From assembly GCF_014773395.1 (NCBI RefSeq), contig NZ_JACXAF010000005.1, forward strand, positions 1-64,000: a DNA stretch of 64,000 nt, read 5' to 3'. The position numbers and the translations under genes were made by a program. Position 1 is the stretch's first letter, and every line of letters begins with the position of its first letter. The notes under the pieces were generated by a model, which saw only the letters and a program-made list of their open reading frames with translations, was not told where the DNA came from and made no database searches. Positions 1-8,438 of the stretch are shown piece after piece. The DNA is from Neiella litorisoli. Its GTDB lineage: Bacteria > Pseudomonadota > Gammaproteobacteria > Enterobacterales > Neiellaceae.

Positions 1-56
1 GGAAGACAGAATTTACCCTAGATGCGTGAAGCACAAGGCGCGAAAATATCCCAATA

Positions 57-89
57 AGAAAAATGCCAGTCAGCTTAACTGACTGGCAT
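57..89 (-). terminator. Rho-independent terminator of the SIMPL gene
   Basis: An 11-bp perfect inverted repeat (ATGCCAGTCAG / CTGACTGGCAT, 5-nt loop) lies 32 bp past the stop codon of the leftward gene. On the minus strand it is followed by a short T run. Nothing codes in the first 56 bases. Confidence 0.75.
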
Positions 90-121
90 TAGGCTGATTA
101 GCCCCTTTTTCGTTTCTAGGC

Positions 122-829
122 CTAGTCAGCCAAGTAATACACCACGGTTGAGACCACTCGGACTTTTTTGATGTGTGGGCTGCTTTTATCTCTGGCGCTA
201 ATCGAAAACTGACCCTGTCGAGCCGACTTTATTTTGCCGAGTTGACTGTGCGAGTCGGCGGCAAATTTCTCTGCCACTTTGCGAGCATTTTGGGTTGCTT
301 CTTCAACCATTGCCGGCTTGATGTCGTTGAGTTTGGTAAACAGGTAGTCAGTGCGGTAGCTGCTGTCCTCCAAGGTTATTCCTTGCTTCCCAAGCTCTAG
401 CAATTGCGCCATGGTGTTTCTGACGGTGTCGACTTTTGCGCTGTAGACGGTCAATGTTTGTTGCGCACTGAAGCGGAATTCGGGCCGATCGCGGCCGTAG
501 GAATTTGCCCAGCGATCTTGCATGGCCGGCGATGATAAGCTGATAGCGGTCTCGTCAATGCCATTGAGTAGCAGAAACGCTCGGATCTTTTTGGCATTGT
601 TTTGCAGATCTTGATAAACCGATGCTTGGTCATTACCCGCGACATTAAAGCGGATTGGCCAAATCACAATATCAGCATTCACTTCGCGCTCAGATAAACC
701 TTTCACCGTGACGGTGCGATCATAGCTACGGTACTGTTTAACCGCCGAGGGTAGCGCTAAGCCAATGATGATGGCACTGATTATCAATGCGACTGATACC
801 GTGAGTAGATTAACAGAGCGACTTTTCAT
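122..829 (-). CDS. SIMPL (DUF541) domain periplasmic protein
   Basis: A 235-residue protein with one N-terminal hydrophobic segment (about residues 8-27) that should act as an uncleaved anchor or signal sequence, followed by a soluble SIMPL/DUF541 domain. The family-type start VTVKGLSEREVNADIVIWPI is visible at about residues 40-60. Relatives include E. coli YggE, linked to oxidative-stress resistance, but their biochemical role is not settled. It is monocistronic, ends at a strong terminator, and its upstream region is shared with the divergent GH9 gene. The ATG at 829 is preceded by a modest GGAT box. Confidence 0.8.
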   Translation of the reverse strand: MKSRSVNLLTVSVALIISAIIIGLALPSAVKQYRSYDRTVTVKGLSEREVNADIVIWPIRFNVAGNDQASVYQDLQNNAKKIRAFLLLNGIDETAISLSSPAMQDRWANSYGRDRPEFRFSAQQTLTVYSAKVDTVRNTMAQLLELGKQGITLEDSSYRTDYLFTKLNDIKPAMVEEATQNARKVAEKFAADSHSQLGKIKSARQGQFSISARDKSSPHIKKVRVVSTVVYYLAD

Positions 830-941
830 GCTGCAGATCCTAACTATTGATTGCTCTTAATCATAAATCATTGCTCTCACTTTGCGTCGAGTGGTTTAAC
901 CAAATGACTCTGTTTAATTTGCATGAGACTGATCACGAATA

Positions 942-961
942 AAATGATAACGTTTTCATTT
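942..961. promoter_or_regulatory. LacI-family-type operator, distal
   Basis: The 20-mer AAATGATAACGTTTTCATTT is palindromic except for one symmetric mismatch and has the central CG typical of LacI/GalR-family operators. It sits 181 bp before the GH9 start codon, in a non-coding gap of 313 bp. The regulator gene is not in this window. Confidence 0.45.
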
Positions 962-990
962 GTTGCAGGGTTTGCGGTAACATGATTTTC

Positions 991-1002
991 GAAAACGCTT
1001 TC
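991..1002. promoter_or_regulatory. LacI-family-type operator, proximal
   Basis: GAAAACGCTTTC is a near-palindrome with a CG core resembling the distal site. The two centres are about 45 bp apart. Two such sites before a glucanase gene suggest repression relieved by a sugar; this is inferred from sequence only. Confidence 0.4.
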
Positions 1003-1069
1003 ATTTATTCGTTATGCCTTGGTGGGCAGGCAATTCGCAACAAAAAATAACTATAAAAAACATCGCTTA

Positions 1070-1125
1070 TTAGAGCCTGTTCAGTTTTGCTGAAAAAACA
1101 CACAGCAAAAATCAACAGGCTCTAA
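1070..1125. repeat. Long hairpin upstream of the GH9 gene
   Basis: Outer arms TTAGAGCCTGTT and AACAGGCTCTAA are perfect over 12 bp, and inner arms TTTTGCTG and CAGCAAAA are perfect over 8 bp. The whole 56-bp block can fold into one long hairpin. It ends 17 bp before the GH9 ATG, so it would lie in the 5' leader. A relative with the same outer arms lies just after the gene (3006-3058). Confidence 0.7.
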
Positions 1126-1142
1126 GTGACGGAGATATTTTA

Positions 1143-2993
1143 ATGCAGATCACACAAATAGTTGGCGCAGCATTAGCCTGTTCAATTTTGGGCTTAGCTG
1201 GCTGTGGTAGTTCCGGTGGGGGGAGTAACACTGGAGCGGATACTGGCGCCGATAGCGGACCGGCCGAACAGTTATTGAGCCAAATACGATTAAATCAATA
1301 TGGCTACCCAGTTGGCGGCGATAAATTTGCCACTGTGGTCACCGGTGCGGCAGTGCCATTAAGTTGGAATATTACTACCGCCGGTAATGGTGAAGTGGTG
1401 CTTGAAGGGCAAACGCTGGTACTTGGCGCCGATAAGGCGGCGGGCGAAAAATTACATCGGGCCGATTTGTCTGGTCTGACCGAAGCCGGATCCTATGTAC
1501 TGAATGTCGAAGGGGCTGAGAGCCGGCCGTTGCTGGTGGCTAACGAGTTGTATGGCGATCTGTTCGTCGATAGCGCTCGGTTCTACTATTTTCATCGCAT
1601 GGGAGTAGCCATCGAGTCGCCATTCCTGCACAACCCACTGCATGGCCACCAAGCGATTCATCCTACCGATGATGCCCTACCTTGTTTCGACAATTGGTGT
1701 GGCGAAGGGGTGACCTTAGACGTCAAGCACACTTGGTACGATGCCGGAGACTTTGGTGCTTATCCTGTTAACGTGGCCATTTCCACTTGGACTTTGCTCA
1801 ATGCCTATGAGTTTGCTGCGCTGGAGTTTTCCGATCAGCAGTTAACACTGCCTGAAAGTGGTAATGGGATTCCCGATCTGTTGGATGAAGTGCGCTTCGG
1901 CAGCACTTTTATGGGCGGTATGTTGCCACCAGGCAATCAATTAGCCAGCCATAAAATTCACAATCAACAATGGAGTGGTTTTGAGGGCAATATTGATCTT
2001 GAAAACAGCATGGAGCGCTACGCGCAACCACCTTCGACCGCAGCCACATATGCAATTGCCCGAAATGCCGCGCATTTAGCTCGAGTATTTCTCGAGTATG
2101 ATGCCGACTATGCCCAGCAACAGTGGCTACTGGCTAATGATGCTTGGCAGCGCGCCGAAACAAATCCGGTTGTCTATTACACCAGCGCGACGAAAGATTC
2201 TGCTGGTGGTGGTGATTATGATGACACCAATATCCTTGATGATCGCTACGCCGCGGCGGCTGAGCTGTGGATTTCATCTGTTGCTTTTGATCGCGCCAAA
2301 ACGGCTGGATTTGCCGAACAGGTGCGAAGCGCTGAAGACTTCCTCGGGTTTGATGAAAACGGCGCGCAGCAATGGCAGTCGGTTGAGGGCAATGGTTCGT
2401 TGTCACTTTGGTTGCATCGAGACCAAGTTGGCCTCAGCGAAGCTGAGCGACAAACCTTGCAAGCCAACATTCTGGCAACGGCGAAACGAGCACAAATCAA
2501 GCTGGATGCAAGCGGCTATCCAATGGTTTACAACCCGAGTGAATTAACGCCAGAACAGATTTGGCCTTGGGGTTCTAACTCGTTTGTGCTGAATCGTTTG
2601 ATGCTGCTCGGTTATGCCCACCGATTAACCGGCGATGTGGCACACCTGCGCAACATGTATCGGGGGATGGATTATTTGCTCGGCAACAATCCACTCGATT
2701 TGTCATTTGTCACCGGCTATGGCGAACATTATGAGCGTGACTTACACGATCGTGTTGCCTTTCCTTTGCTGCGCGATCAAGGTATTGAATTCCCGCCTGG
2801 CTGGGTTGCCGGCGGTCCTCTGACTGGCTGGCAAGGTTGTGACAACGCGACACCTGAAACTGGCGCCCCAGCAAAACGCTACGGCCCAGCAGGCACAGCA
2901 ACAGAGGCATGGTGTTCTAAAGAGGTAGCGATTAACTGGAACAGTCCGCTGGTCTGGGTCACGGCTTATCTCGCCGCAACCCCGCTGAACTAA
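1143..2993 (+). CDS. GH9 family endoglucanase-type lipoprotein
   Basis: A 616-residue secreted glycoside hydrolase. A signal peptide ends in lipobox LAGC (Cys21), followed by a Gly/Ser-rich linker, so it is probably an outer-membrane lipoprotein. Residues about 45-130 form the Ig-like N-terminal domain found in many GH9 enzymes (IRLNQYGYPVGG...). The catalytic (alpha/alpha)6 barrel follows, with family motifs WYDAGDFGAY (Asp200 and Asp203, candidate base), DYLLGNNPLDLSFVTG and EVAINWNSPLVW (Glu594, candidate acid). GH9 enzymes cleave beta-1,4-glucans such as cellulose or mixed-linkage glucan; some act as exo-glucosidases, and the sequence alone does not decide. It is a single gene between two related hairpins. 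Confidence 0.9.
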   Translation: MQITQIVGAALACSILGLAGCGSSGGGSNTGADTGADSGPAEQLLSQIRLNQYGYPVGGDKFATVVTGAAVPLSWNITTAGNGEVVLEGQTLVLGADKAAGEKLHRADLSGLTEAGSYVLNVEGAESRPLLVANELYGDLFVDSARFYYFHRMGVAIESPFLHNPLHGHQAIHPTDDALPCFDNWCGEGVTLDVKHTWYDAGDFGAYPVNVAISTWTLLNAYEFAALEFSDQQLTLPESGNGIPDLLDEVRFGSTFMGGMLPPGNQLASHKIHNQQWSGFEGNIDLENSMERYAQPPSTAATYAIARNAAHLARVFLEYDADYAQQQWLLANDAWQRAETNPVVYYTSATKDSAGGGDYDDTNILDDRYAAAAELWISSVAFDRAKTAGFAEQVRSAEDFLGFDENGAQQWQSVEGNGSLSLWLHRDQVGLSEAERQTLQANILATAKRAQIKLDASGYPMVYNPSELTPEQIWPWGSNSFVLNRLMLLGYAHRLTGDVAHLRNMYRGMDYLLGNNPLDLSFVTGYGEHYERDLHDRVAFPLLRDQGIEFPPGWVAGGPLTGWQGCDNATPETGAPAKRYGPAGTATEAWCSKEVAINWNSPLVWVTAYLAATPLN

Positions 2994-3005
2994 ATTCGTC
3001 CGAGG

Positions 3006-3058
3006 TTAGAGCCTGTGACGTCGATTGCTACTGTGAGCAAGCGATGTTTACAGGCTCT
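3006..3058 (+). repeat. Long hairpin after the GH9 gene, possible terminator
   Basis: TTAGAGCCTGT at 3006-3016 pairs with ACAGGCTCT at 3050-3058. An inner near-perfect stem (TCGATTGCT / AGCAAGCGA) completes a 53-bp hairpin followed by TTTT. The outer arms match those of the hairpin at 1070-1125. It begins 13 bp after the GH9 stop and may terminate transcription. Confidence 0.65.
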
Positions 3059-3166
3059 TTTAGATCTATGTGGGCTAAGCCGTAATTTCTGATTCGCGTT
3101 TGGGCAGGCATCGGGTTAAGCTTCAGTTGGAATGAAGGCTAGGGCATTAGGATTTGCCGAGGAACA

Positions 3167-4744
3167 ATGTTTAAAAAACTCGCTACCAGCTACGCGCTGC
3201 GCATCAGCATCTACTATCTGATTTTTGGCTTACTTTGGATTTTGTTTTCTGATGCCATCCTCAATGCCTTGGTCACCAATCAAGCGGTCAACGAACAGAT
3301 GCAGACCTACAAGGGCTGGTTCTATGTCTCGCTCACTGCGCTGTTATTTTTCTTTTGGGCGAAACGAGCGCTTGATCGGATTCAATTACTCAGCACCGTT
3401 GATCAGTTAACGGGCCTGAAAAATCGCGAATGGGCGATGGAATATGGTCGCTCGCTGGTTGAAAGCGGAGCCCGATTCTATTTAATTGCCATCAACATTG
3501 ATGACTTCAAGCTGGTTAACGATTCTGAAGGCCATGCCAAGGGCGACGATATGCTGCGCCATATGAGCCAGTTGCTGCGCCATATGAGCCAGTTGCTGCG
3601 CGAATGGGCGCCGGAGCCAGATAAAATTGCCCGCATCGGCGGCGATGAGTTCGTTATTTTTGATCGCCAGTCGGACTATTCCGAATTACGCACATCCCTC
3701 AGTATGCTGTCGGTAAAGCTGCGCCAATCGCGCACCTTTATCAGTAAAACCGTCCCTTTTAGTGCATCCGCTGGGGTTGTTTGTCACCCCGATGACTCCA
3801 GTTCATTTAAGCAATTGTTATCTGATCTTGATGCCACCATGGATCATGCTAAGAAGCAGGGCAATGGCCAAATCTGCTACTACCACTCGTTTATGAATGA
3901 ACGCTTAAAGAACCGCGTGACCATGATTAAATCGCTCTATGAGGCGGTTGAAAAACGAGAGTTTGATGTCCACTACCAACTGCAAATTGATACCAAAACC
4001 AACAAGGTACTTGGTGCTGAAGCGCTGTTGCGATGGAAGCTGATGCAGGTATCTATTCCGCCATCAGAATTCATTCCTTTGGCTGAGGAAGTTGGTTTGA
4101 TCAACCAAATCAATGAGATAGTTCTGACTAAAGCCATCTTGCAGCTTAAGGATGCTGGGCTGCTCGGCACCGCAATTCCAAAAGTGGCAATCAATATTTC
4201 ACCCATGCAATTCAAAACGGCATCGGATGCGCACGCGTTACTTGAAGTGGCAAGCCGATTTGCTGATGATTTGCCCCATGTTCGCTTTGAGATGACCGAA
4301 ACCTCGGTGATGGAAAATGTTGATGATGCGCTGGTGATCCTCAACCAATTGTGTCGCCTTGGGGCGTCCATTTCGATTGATGATTTTGGCACTGGGCATT
4401 CGTCACTGGGCCGTCTGAAAGAGTTGCCCATTGACGAGATTAAGATAGATCGCGCCTTTATTCAGGATATTCCGGGCGATCCGCAGGGCGAGGTGATCGT
4501 CAAAACCATCATTGCGATGGTCCAGACCATGGGCCTTGAGCTAGTTGCCGAAGGTGTTGAAACCAATAATCAGGCTGAGTTCTTGTCCAGTCACGGTTGT
4601 TCGGTGCACCAAGGCTTCTTATACGCTAGACCGGTTCCGATTTCTGAGCTGCTAAGTTCGCCCCCGCTGATCAAACTGCTCAATATCGCGGGAGCAACCG
4701 GTGATAACGTCACTTCAATTTTCGCCAGCAAAGCGAAACGCTAA
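3167..4744 (+). CDS. Membrane GGDEF-EAL cyclic-di-GMP protein
   Basis: A 525-residue protein with two N-terminal membrane segments (about 13-33 and 50-66) bounding a short periplasmic loop, then a GGDEF domain and an EAL domain. The GGDEF motif is intact (158-162), but the inhibitory-site RxxD expected just before it is not present (PEPD instead). The EAL motif is intact (285-287), with conserved INISPMQF, FEMTETS, DDFGTGHSSL and KIDRAFI segments. It could therefore both make and degrade c-di-GMP; which activity dominates cannot be told. An exact 7-residue duplication interrupts the GGDEF domain ahead of the motif. The ATG has a GAGGA box. No operon partner. Confidence 0.92.
   Translation: MFKKLATSYALRISIYYLIFGLLWILFSDAILNALVTNQAVNEQMQTYKGWFYVSLTALLFFFWAKRALDRIQLLSTVDQLTGLKNREWAMEYGRSLVESGARFYLIAINIDDFKLVNDSEGHAKGDDMLRHMSQLLRHMSQLLREWAPEPDKIARIGGDEFVIFDRQSDYSELRTSLSMLSVKLRQSRTFISKTVPFSASAGVVCHPDDSSSFKQLLSDLDATMDHAKKQGNGQICYYHSFMNERLKNRVTMIKSLYEAVEKREFDVHYQLQIDTKTNKVLGAEALLRWKLMQVSIPPSEFIPLAEEVGLINQINEIVLTKAILQLKDAGLLGTAIPKVAINISPMQFKTASDAHALLEVASRFADDLPHVRFEMTETSVMENVDDALVILNQLCRLGASISIDDFGTGHSSLGRLKELPIDEIKIDRAFIQDIPGDPQGEVIVKTIIAMVQTMGLELVAEGVETNNQAEFLSSHGCSVHQGFLYARPVPISELLSSPPLIKLLNIAGATGDNVTSIFASKAKR
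3554..3595 (+). repeat. 21-bp in-frame tandem duplication in the GGDEF domain
   Basis: CTGCGCCATATGAGCCAGTTG occurs twice back to back, adding LRHMSQL once more in the helix that follows the GHAKGDD segment. Removing one copy restores the usual GGDEF spacing. The copies are identical at DNA level, so the duplication looks recent, or is an assembly artefact. Confidence 0.9.
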
Positions 4745-4761
4745 GTGGCCGTATGTTAGAC

Positions 4762-5346
4762 CTAATTACTGGTTGACTTGCGAATCGACAAGGCCAGTGC
4801 TTTGGTGTGGACCACCACAACCTGATCGCCCACTTTCACTTTATCTAAATGCTCGGGATGGCGACGAACGGGGAGCGTCGATACGGTTTGATTCGGGCCG
4901 CGCAGTGTCACCGTTTTATTAACCCGATCAATAGCCACGATATCGGCAATAATCTCGGTGGTATCCACTGCTGAGATATTCGGCTCATCACCTTGTTTGG
5001 CTTGATCCAGTTGTTCAACTCGGTTGATCCGCGGTGAGCCATCATTCACTTGCACATGAACCGCAACAGACTCGGTGTATTCGGTATCGACCAAATCGCC
5101 AACCGCCAATTGCTCAAAGTTAGTCACCGCATCAGATGCGATTAGTGTCACTTGACGCCCCGCTTGCTCCACCGTAACCGTCCGAGAAGGGTAATCGATA
5201 CCGATAATTTTTGATGTGCTGGTCGTGACGGCCGATTGCAATACATCCGGTGCGATCACCTTATCGCCAGGTGCTGGCGTATTTGAGCAGGCCGAGACTA
5301 GCAAAGCGCCGCAGCAGGCCAACATTGGCAAAACAATCTTCTTCAT
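4762..5346 (-). CDS. Two-repeat lipoprotein of unknown function
   Basis: A 194-residue protein with a signal peptide ending in a lipobox (LVSAC), so it should be lipid-anchored. The mature part has two similar halves: IIGIDYPSRTVTVEQAGRQV...VGDLVDTEY and IVAIDRVNKTVTLRGPNQTV...VGDQVVVVH. This pattern of short beta strands ending in VGD is typical of small OB-like or DUF5666-like repeats, which is a resemblance and not a firm assignment. The second of two tandem ATG codons (5346) has the better spacing from GAGG. The gene converges on the GGDEF-EAL gene with only 17 bp between stops. Function unknown. Confidence 0.75.
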   Translation of the reverse strand: MKKIVLPMLACCGALLVSACSNTPAPGDKVIAPDVLQSAVTTSTSKIIGIDYPSRTVTVEQAGRQVTLIASDAVTNFEQLAVGDLVDTEYTESVAVHVQVNDGSPRINRVEQLDQAKQGDEPNISAVDTTEIIADIVAIDRVNKTVTLRGPNQTVSTLPVRRHPEHLDKVKVGDQVVVVHTKALALSIRKSTSN

Positions 5347-5533
5347 CATTACCTCTATTTCCTAGGTTGTTTAGGCTCCGACAGCTGTGCTTCGGTTAAG
5401 TTCGCCAAGATTAACAGGTTCTAGTTATTGATTGATTTTAATACCAATCCATGCAGACAGTTGCTCTGCAAGTATGGAACAGATTTGGCGATTTGCCGGT
5501 AATGTGCCGGTTGAATTGTTGTGTTGGAGCGAA

Positions 5534-6694
5534 TTAATCGCTGAGTGGGGCAATGACCTGGTTAAAAAAGTTCAAACCCAACTCAGTCATTTGCCAGCTC
5601 ACGTCGTCGACACGCATGGTGCCTTGTTGTTGCTGTTTACTGAGAAATGCTTCGATAGTGGCCAGCGGCAGCCCAGTGCGCTGTTCAAATTCCTCTAAAG
5701 GCGCAGGCTGACATAGCCGCGCCCGATTCATAAAGTATTCGAATGGAAGCTCGTCGGTGGCCACCGGCTCTACTCGCAAACGATAGTTGTCTGCCGCCAA
5801 ATAAGGCGCAGGTGCGGTGATCTTCACCGACCGAATCACGCGCTGCAGATCGGGCTGGGTTATTTTGCCATGGGCACCACAACCAATGCCGATGTAATCG
5901 CCAAAGGTCCAATAATTGAGATTATGGCGGCACTCAAATCCGGGCTTGGCATACGCTGAGATTTCATAGCGCTGATAGCCAGCATCACTCAGTAATTGAT
6001 GACCCTGCAGGTTAATTTGTTCGAGAATGTCCTCGCTGGGAAGCTGAGGAGGTTGGCGGTAAAACGGTGTATTTGGCTCTAGTGTCAGTTGATACCAACT
6101 TAAATGCGGCGGCGCCAATTGGATTGTCTGCTGCAAATCATCTAGCCCAGTTGCTAACTGTTGCTCGGGTAAGCCATGCATTAAATCCAGATTAAAGCTG
6201 TTCAGAGGTAATTGTTGCGCCAGTTGCGCAGCCCGTATTGCTTGCTCTGGGTTATGAATTCGGCCCAACAGGTTTAACTGCTGGCTCTGCAAACTTTGCA
6301 CACCAATCGACAAACGGTTAATACCTGCGGCGACAAAACCAGCAAATTTGTCAGCTTCGACCGTGCCAGGGTTGGCTTCCATGGTGACTTCACAGTCGTG
6401 ACTTAAAGCGACAGTGTCTTTAATGCCTTGCATCAAAGTGGCAACAGCGGCTACTGACAACAAACTCGGCGTACCGCCACCGATAAATATCGAGCGGATC
6501 TCTCGCCCCTGTACCCAGTGCAGATCAGCGCGAAGATCATTTAGCAACGCTTGCACATAGTCGAGCTCTGGGATTTGCCCTCGCAGCGCATGGCTATTGA
6601 AATCGCAATAGGGACACTTTTCCACGCACCAAGGCACGTGGATGTAGAGCGATAGGGGCGGTAACAGCAACTGAGCCAAACGTGTATCAGCCAT
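5534..6694 (-). CDS. hemW: HemW-type radical SAM protein, haem chaperone
   Basis: A 386-residue radical-SAM protein. The Fe-S cluster motif CxxxCxxC is at Cys23, Cys27 and Cys30 (PWCVEKCPYC), followed by the F that marks the HemN/HemW group, then GGGTPSLL and a C-terminal HemN domain. HemW was long annotated as oxygen-independent coproporphyrinogen oxidase, but the E. coli and Lactococcus proteins bind haem and serve as haem chaperones; the lone-gene context beside rdgB fits HemW. Its ATG lies 8 bp inside the end of rdgB, so translation is probably coupled. It is the last gene of the leftward operon starting at yggS. Confidence 0.93.
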   Translation of the reverse strand: MADTRLAQLLLPPLSLYIHVPWCVEKCPYCDFNSHALRGQIPELDYVQALLNDLRADLHWVQGREIRSIFIGGGTPSLLSVAAVATLMQGIKDTVALSHDCEVTMEANPGTVEADKFAGFVAAGINRLSIGVQSLQSQQLNLLGRIHNPEQAIRAAQLAQQLPLNSFNLDLMHGLPEQQLATGLDDLQQTIQLAPPHLSWYQLTLEPNTPFYRQPPQLPSEDILEQINLQGHQLLSDAGYQRYEISAYAKPGFECRHNLNYWTFGDYIGIGCGAHGKITQPDLQRVIRSVKITAPAPYLAADNYRLRVEPVATDELPFEYFMNRARLCQPAPLEEFEQRTGLPLATIEAFLSKQQQQGTMRVDDVSWQMTELGLNFFNQVIAPLSD

Positions 6695-7289
6695 GGGCGA
6701 GAAAATCGGGCAATTGCGCCACTAATTGCTTGAGTGCTTGGCCCCGGTGACTGATGGCATTTTTGTCTGCTTTGCTCAGTTGCGCAGCGCTGACGTCAAG
6801 GCCTTCGGCGATAAACACCGGATCATAACCAAAGCCACCATCACCATCGGCGCTCAATGCTATTTTGCCCCGCCAGCTTCCTTGGCAAATCAATGGCGTT
6901 GGGTCGTTAGCGTGACGCATGAAGACCAGTACACAGCGAAAACGAGCAGTGCGTTGTTCGGTGGCCACACCATCAAGTTCAGCGAGCAATTTGACCACGT
7001 TGTCATGATCGCTGGCATGCTCGCCGGCATAGCGTGAGGAATAAACGCCAGGGGCACCATGCAGGGCATCGACTTCTAATCCCGAATCATCGGCAACGGC
7101 TGGTAAGCCGGTTAATGCGGCGGCATGGCGAGCCTTGATGATGGCATTTTCGACAAAGGTGGTGCCCGTCTCGGCGACTTCTGAAACTTGATATTCACTC
7201 TGAGCAACCAAGTCGATCGATAATGGTGCCAACATTGCAGCGAGCTCCGATACTTTGCCCGGATTACCAGTGGCTAATACCCACTTCAT
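6687..7289 (-). CDS. rdgB: Non-canonical purine NTP pyrophosphatase (XTP/dITPase)
   Basis: A 200-residue RdgB/HAM1 family enzyme that hydrolyses dITP, ITP and XTP to monophosphates and so keeps deaminated purines out of DNA and RNA. Visible motifs are the start ATGNPGKVSEL, the central VADDSGLEVDAL, FGYDPVF near the C-terminus, and KNAISHRGQAL close to the end. Length matches E. coli RdgB (197 aa). It overlaps hemW and follows the DUF4426 gene, as in many gammaproteobacteria. Confidence 0.96.
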   Translation of the reverse strand: MKWVLATGNPGKVSELAAMLAPLSIDLVAQSEYQVSEVAETGTTFVENAIIKARHAAALTGLPAVADDSGLEVDALHGAPGVYSSRYAGEHASDHDNVVKLLAELDGVATEQRTARFRCVLVFMRHANDPTPLICQGSWRGKIALSADGDGGFGYDPVFIAEGLDVSAAQLSKADKNAISHRGQALKQLVAQLPDFLAHG

Positions 7290-7356
7290 TGCTATTCCTC
7301 GATGATGTCTTTTTAATGGCCGCGAATCATATCAGATGCCGGCCAAATCGAGTGCA

Positions 7357-7788
7357 TTAGTTGACGTAGAATTTCTTCATAAACTCGACCGGATAGGTGC
7401 CCTCAGGTGTGGTTATTTGCAACTGAAAGCGAAAGGTTTCTTCGTTGCTGTATTTGATCTGGTCAAGGTAGTAGACCGCTTTACCTTCTTTAACTTCGGT
7501 AAAATCCAGCGGCACGTTGTGGCCGATAAGATTCTTAGCTTGGCCAGTAATGGTAACCGCCGTTGGCAAGTTGCCAGTGCGGGTATCGAGCACTGAGATG
7601 TTGATAACACCAATATATTTGCTGCGCTCAAGGCGGTAAGCCTTGGCGACTTCAGCCGTTAAAAACGTGCTTTGGAAGGCCGAAAAGTGAATTTGATAAG
7701 GGCCAGCGTTGTGCACTTCAGCGTGGGCGGCTGGAAACCAACTGAGACAGCTGATTAACAGGATCAGAGCGAAATTGAAGTGTTTCAT
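7357..7788 (-). CDS. DUF4426 family exported protein
   Basis: A 143-residue protein with a clear signal peptide (MKHFNFALILLISCLSWF...AHA) and a DUF4426-type beta-rich domain beginning at VHNAGPYQIHFSAF. A longer upstream reading exists, but the ATG at 7788 follows AGGAG at good spacing and directly begins the signal peptide. The family is found between yggT and rdgB in many marine gammaproteobacteria; its function is unknown. Periplasmic location is inferred from the signal peptide. Confidence 0.85.
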   Translation of the reverse strand: MKHFNFALILLISCLSWFPAAHAEVHNAGPYQIHFSAFQSTFLTAEVAKAYRLERSKYIGVINISVLDTRTGNLPTAVTITGQAKNLIGHNVPLDFTEVKEGKAVYYLDQIKYSNEETFRFQLQITTPEGTYPVEFMKKFYVN

Positions 7789-7872
7789 ACCGCACTCCTG
7801 CAATTGAGGTTCGTTAATTATAGGAAAGGTTGGCGCAGCAAAAGATTTCACTGCGCCATTTCATGAAGATGA

Positions 7873-8415
7873 TCAGAGGATTTGTTGAAACAACAGTACC
7901 TGAAAGAACTGCAGGGCAATCAACAGCACCAGCACCGAAAGATCTAAGCCGCCTAACGAAGGGATGATCCGGCGGATCGGAGCCAGCATTGGCTCGGTAA
8001 GTTGATGCAGAGCCGCTTCAACCGGATTGTAGCCTTGGCTAACCCAGCTCAAAATGGCGCGGATCACCAACACCCAGAACACAATGTTGAAGGCTTCTTT
8101 GATAACCGTTAAACCGCCGATAATAATGATTGCTTGCGGCGATAATTGGCTGCCTGCCATCAACAATAAAATGGTGATTTTCAAACAAGCCACGGCAAAG
8201 GCAAACAGCACCGAGGCGGTATCCAAACTGCCTAGCGATGGGATCACTCGTCGCAACGGGCCAATCACAGGGTGAGTCGCTTTCACGACGAATTGGCTCA
8301 GTGGATTATAAAAATCAGCTTTCACCAACTGCATCCAGATGCGCAGTAAGATCACCATTAGATACAGGTTAAAAATGGTCTCAATCAAAAATCCAAAAGC
8401 GGATTGGGTTGCCAT
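7873..8415 (-). CDS. yggT: YggT family integral membrane protein
   Basis: A 180-residue protein made of two tandem YggT repeats, each with hydrophobic helices and the signature of a conserved P-I-R/GPLRRVIPSLG loop (PVIGPLRRVIPSLG and PMLAPIRRIIPSLG). The internal duplication is the normal state of the bacterial family. The role is unsettled; relatives have been linked to cation homeostasis and to positioning of membrane complexes. The ATG at 8415 has an AAGGA box, so I prefer it to an upstream reading that runs back into proC. Operon member between proC and the DUF4426 gene. Confidence 0.93.
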   Translation of the reverse strand: MATQSAFGFLIETIFNLYLMVILLRIWMQLVKADFYNPLSQFVVKATHPVIGPLRRVIPSLGSLDTASVLFAFAVACLKITILLLMAGSQLSPQAIIIIGGLTVIKEAFNIVFWVLVIRAILSWVSQGYNPVEAALHQLTEPMLAPIRRIIPSLGGLDLSVLVLLIALQFFQVLLFQQIL

Positions 8416-8438
8416 AATCAGGTCCTTTCCAGCTGCAG

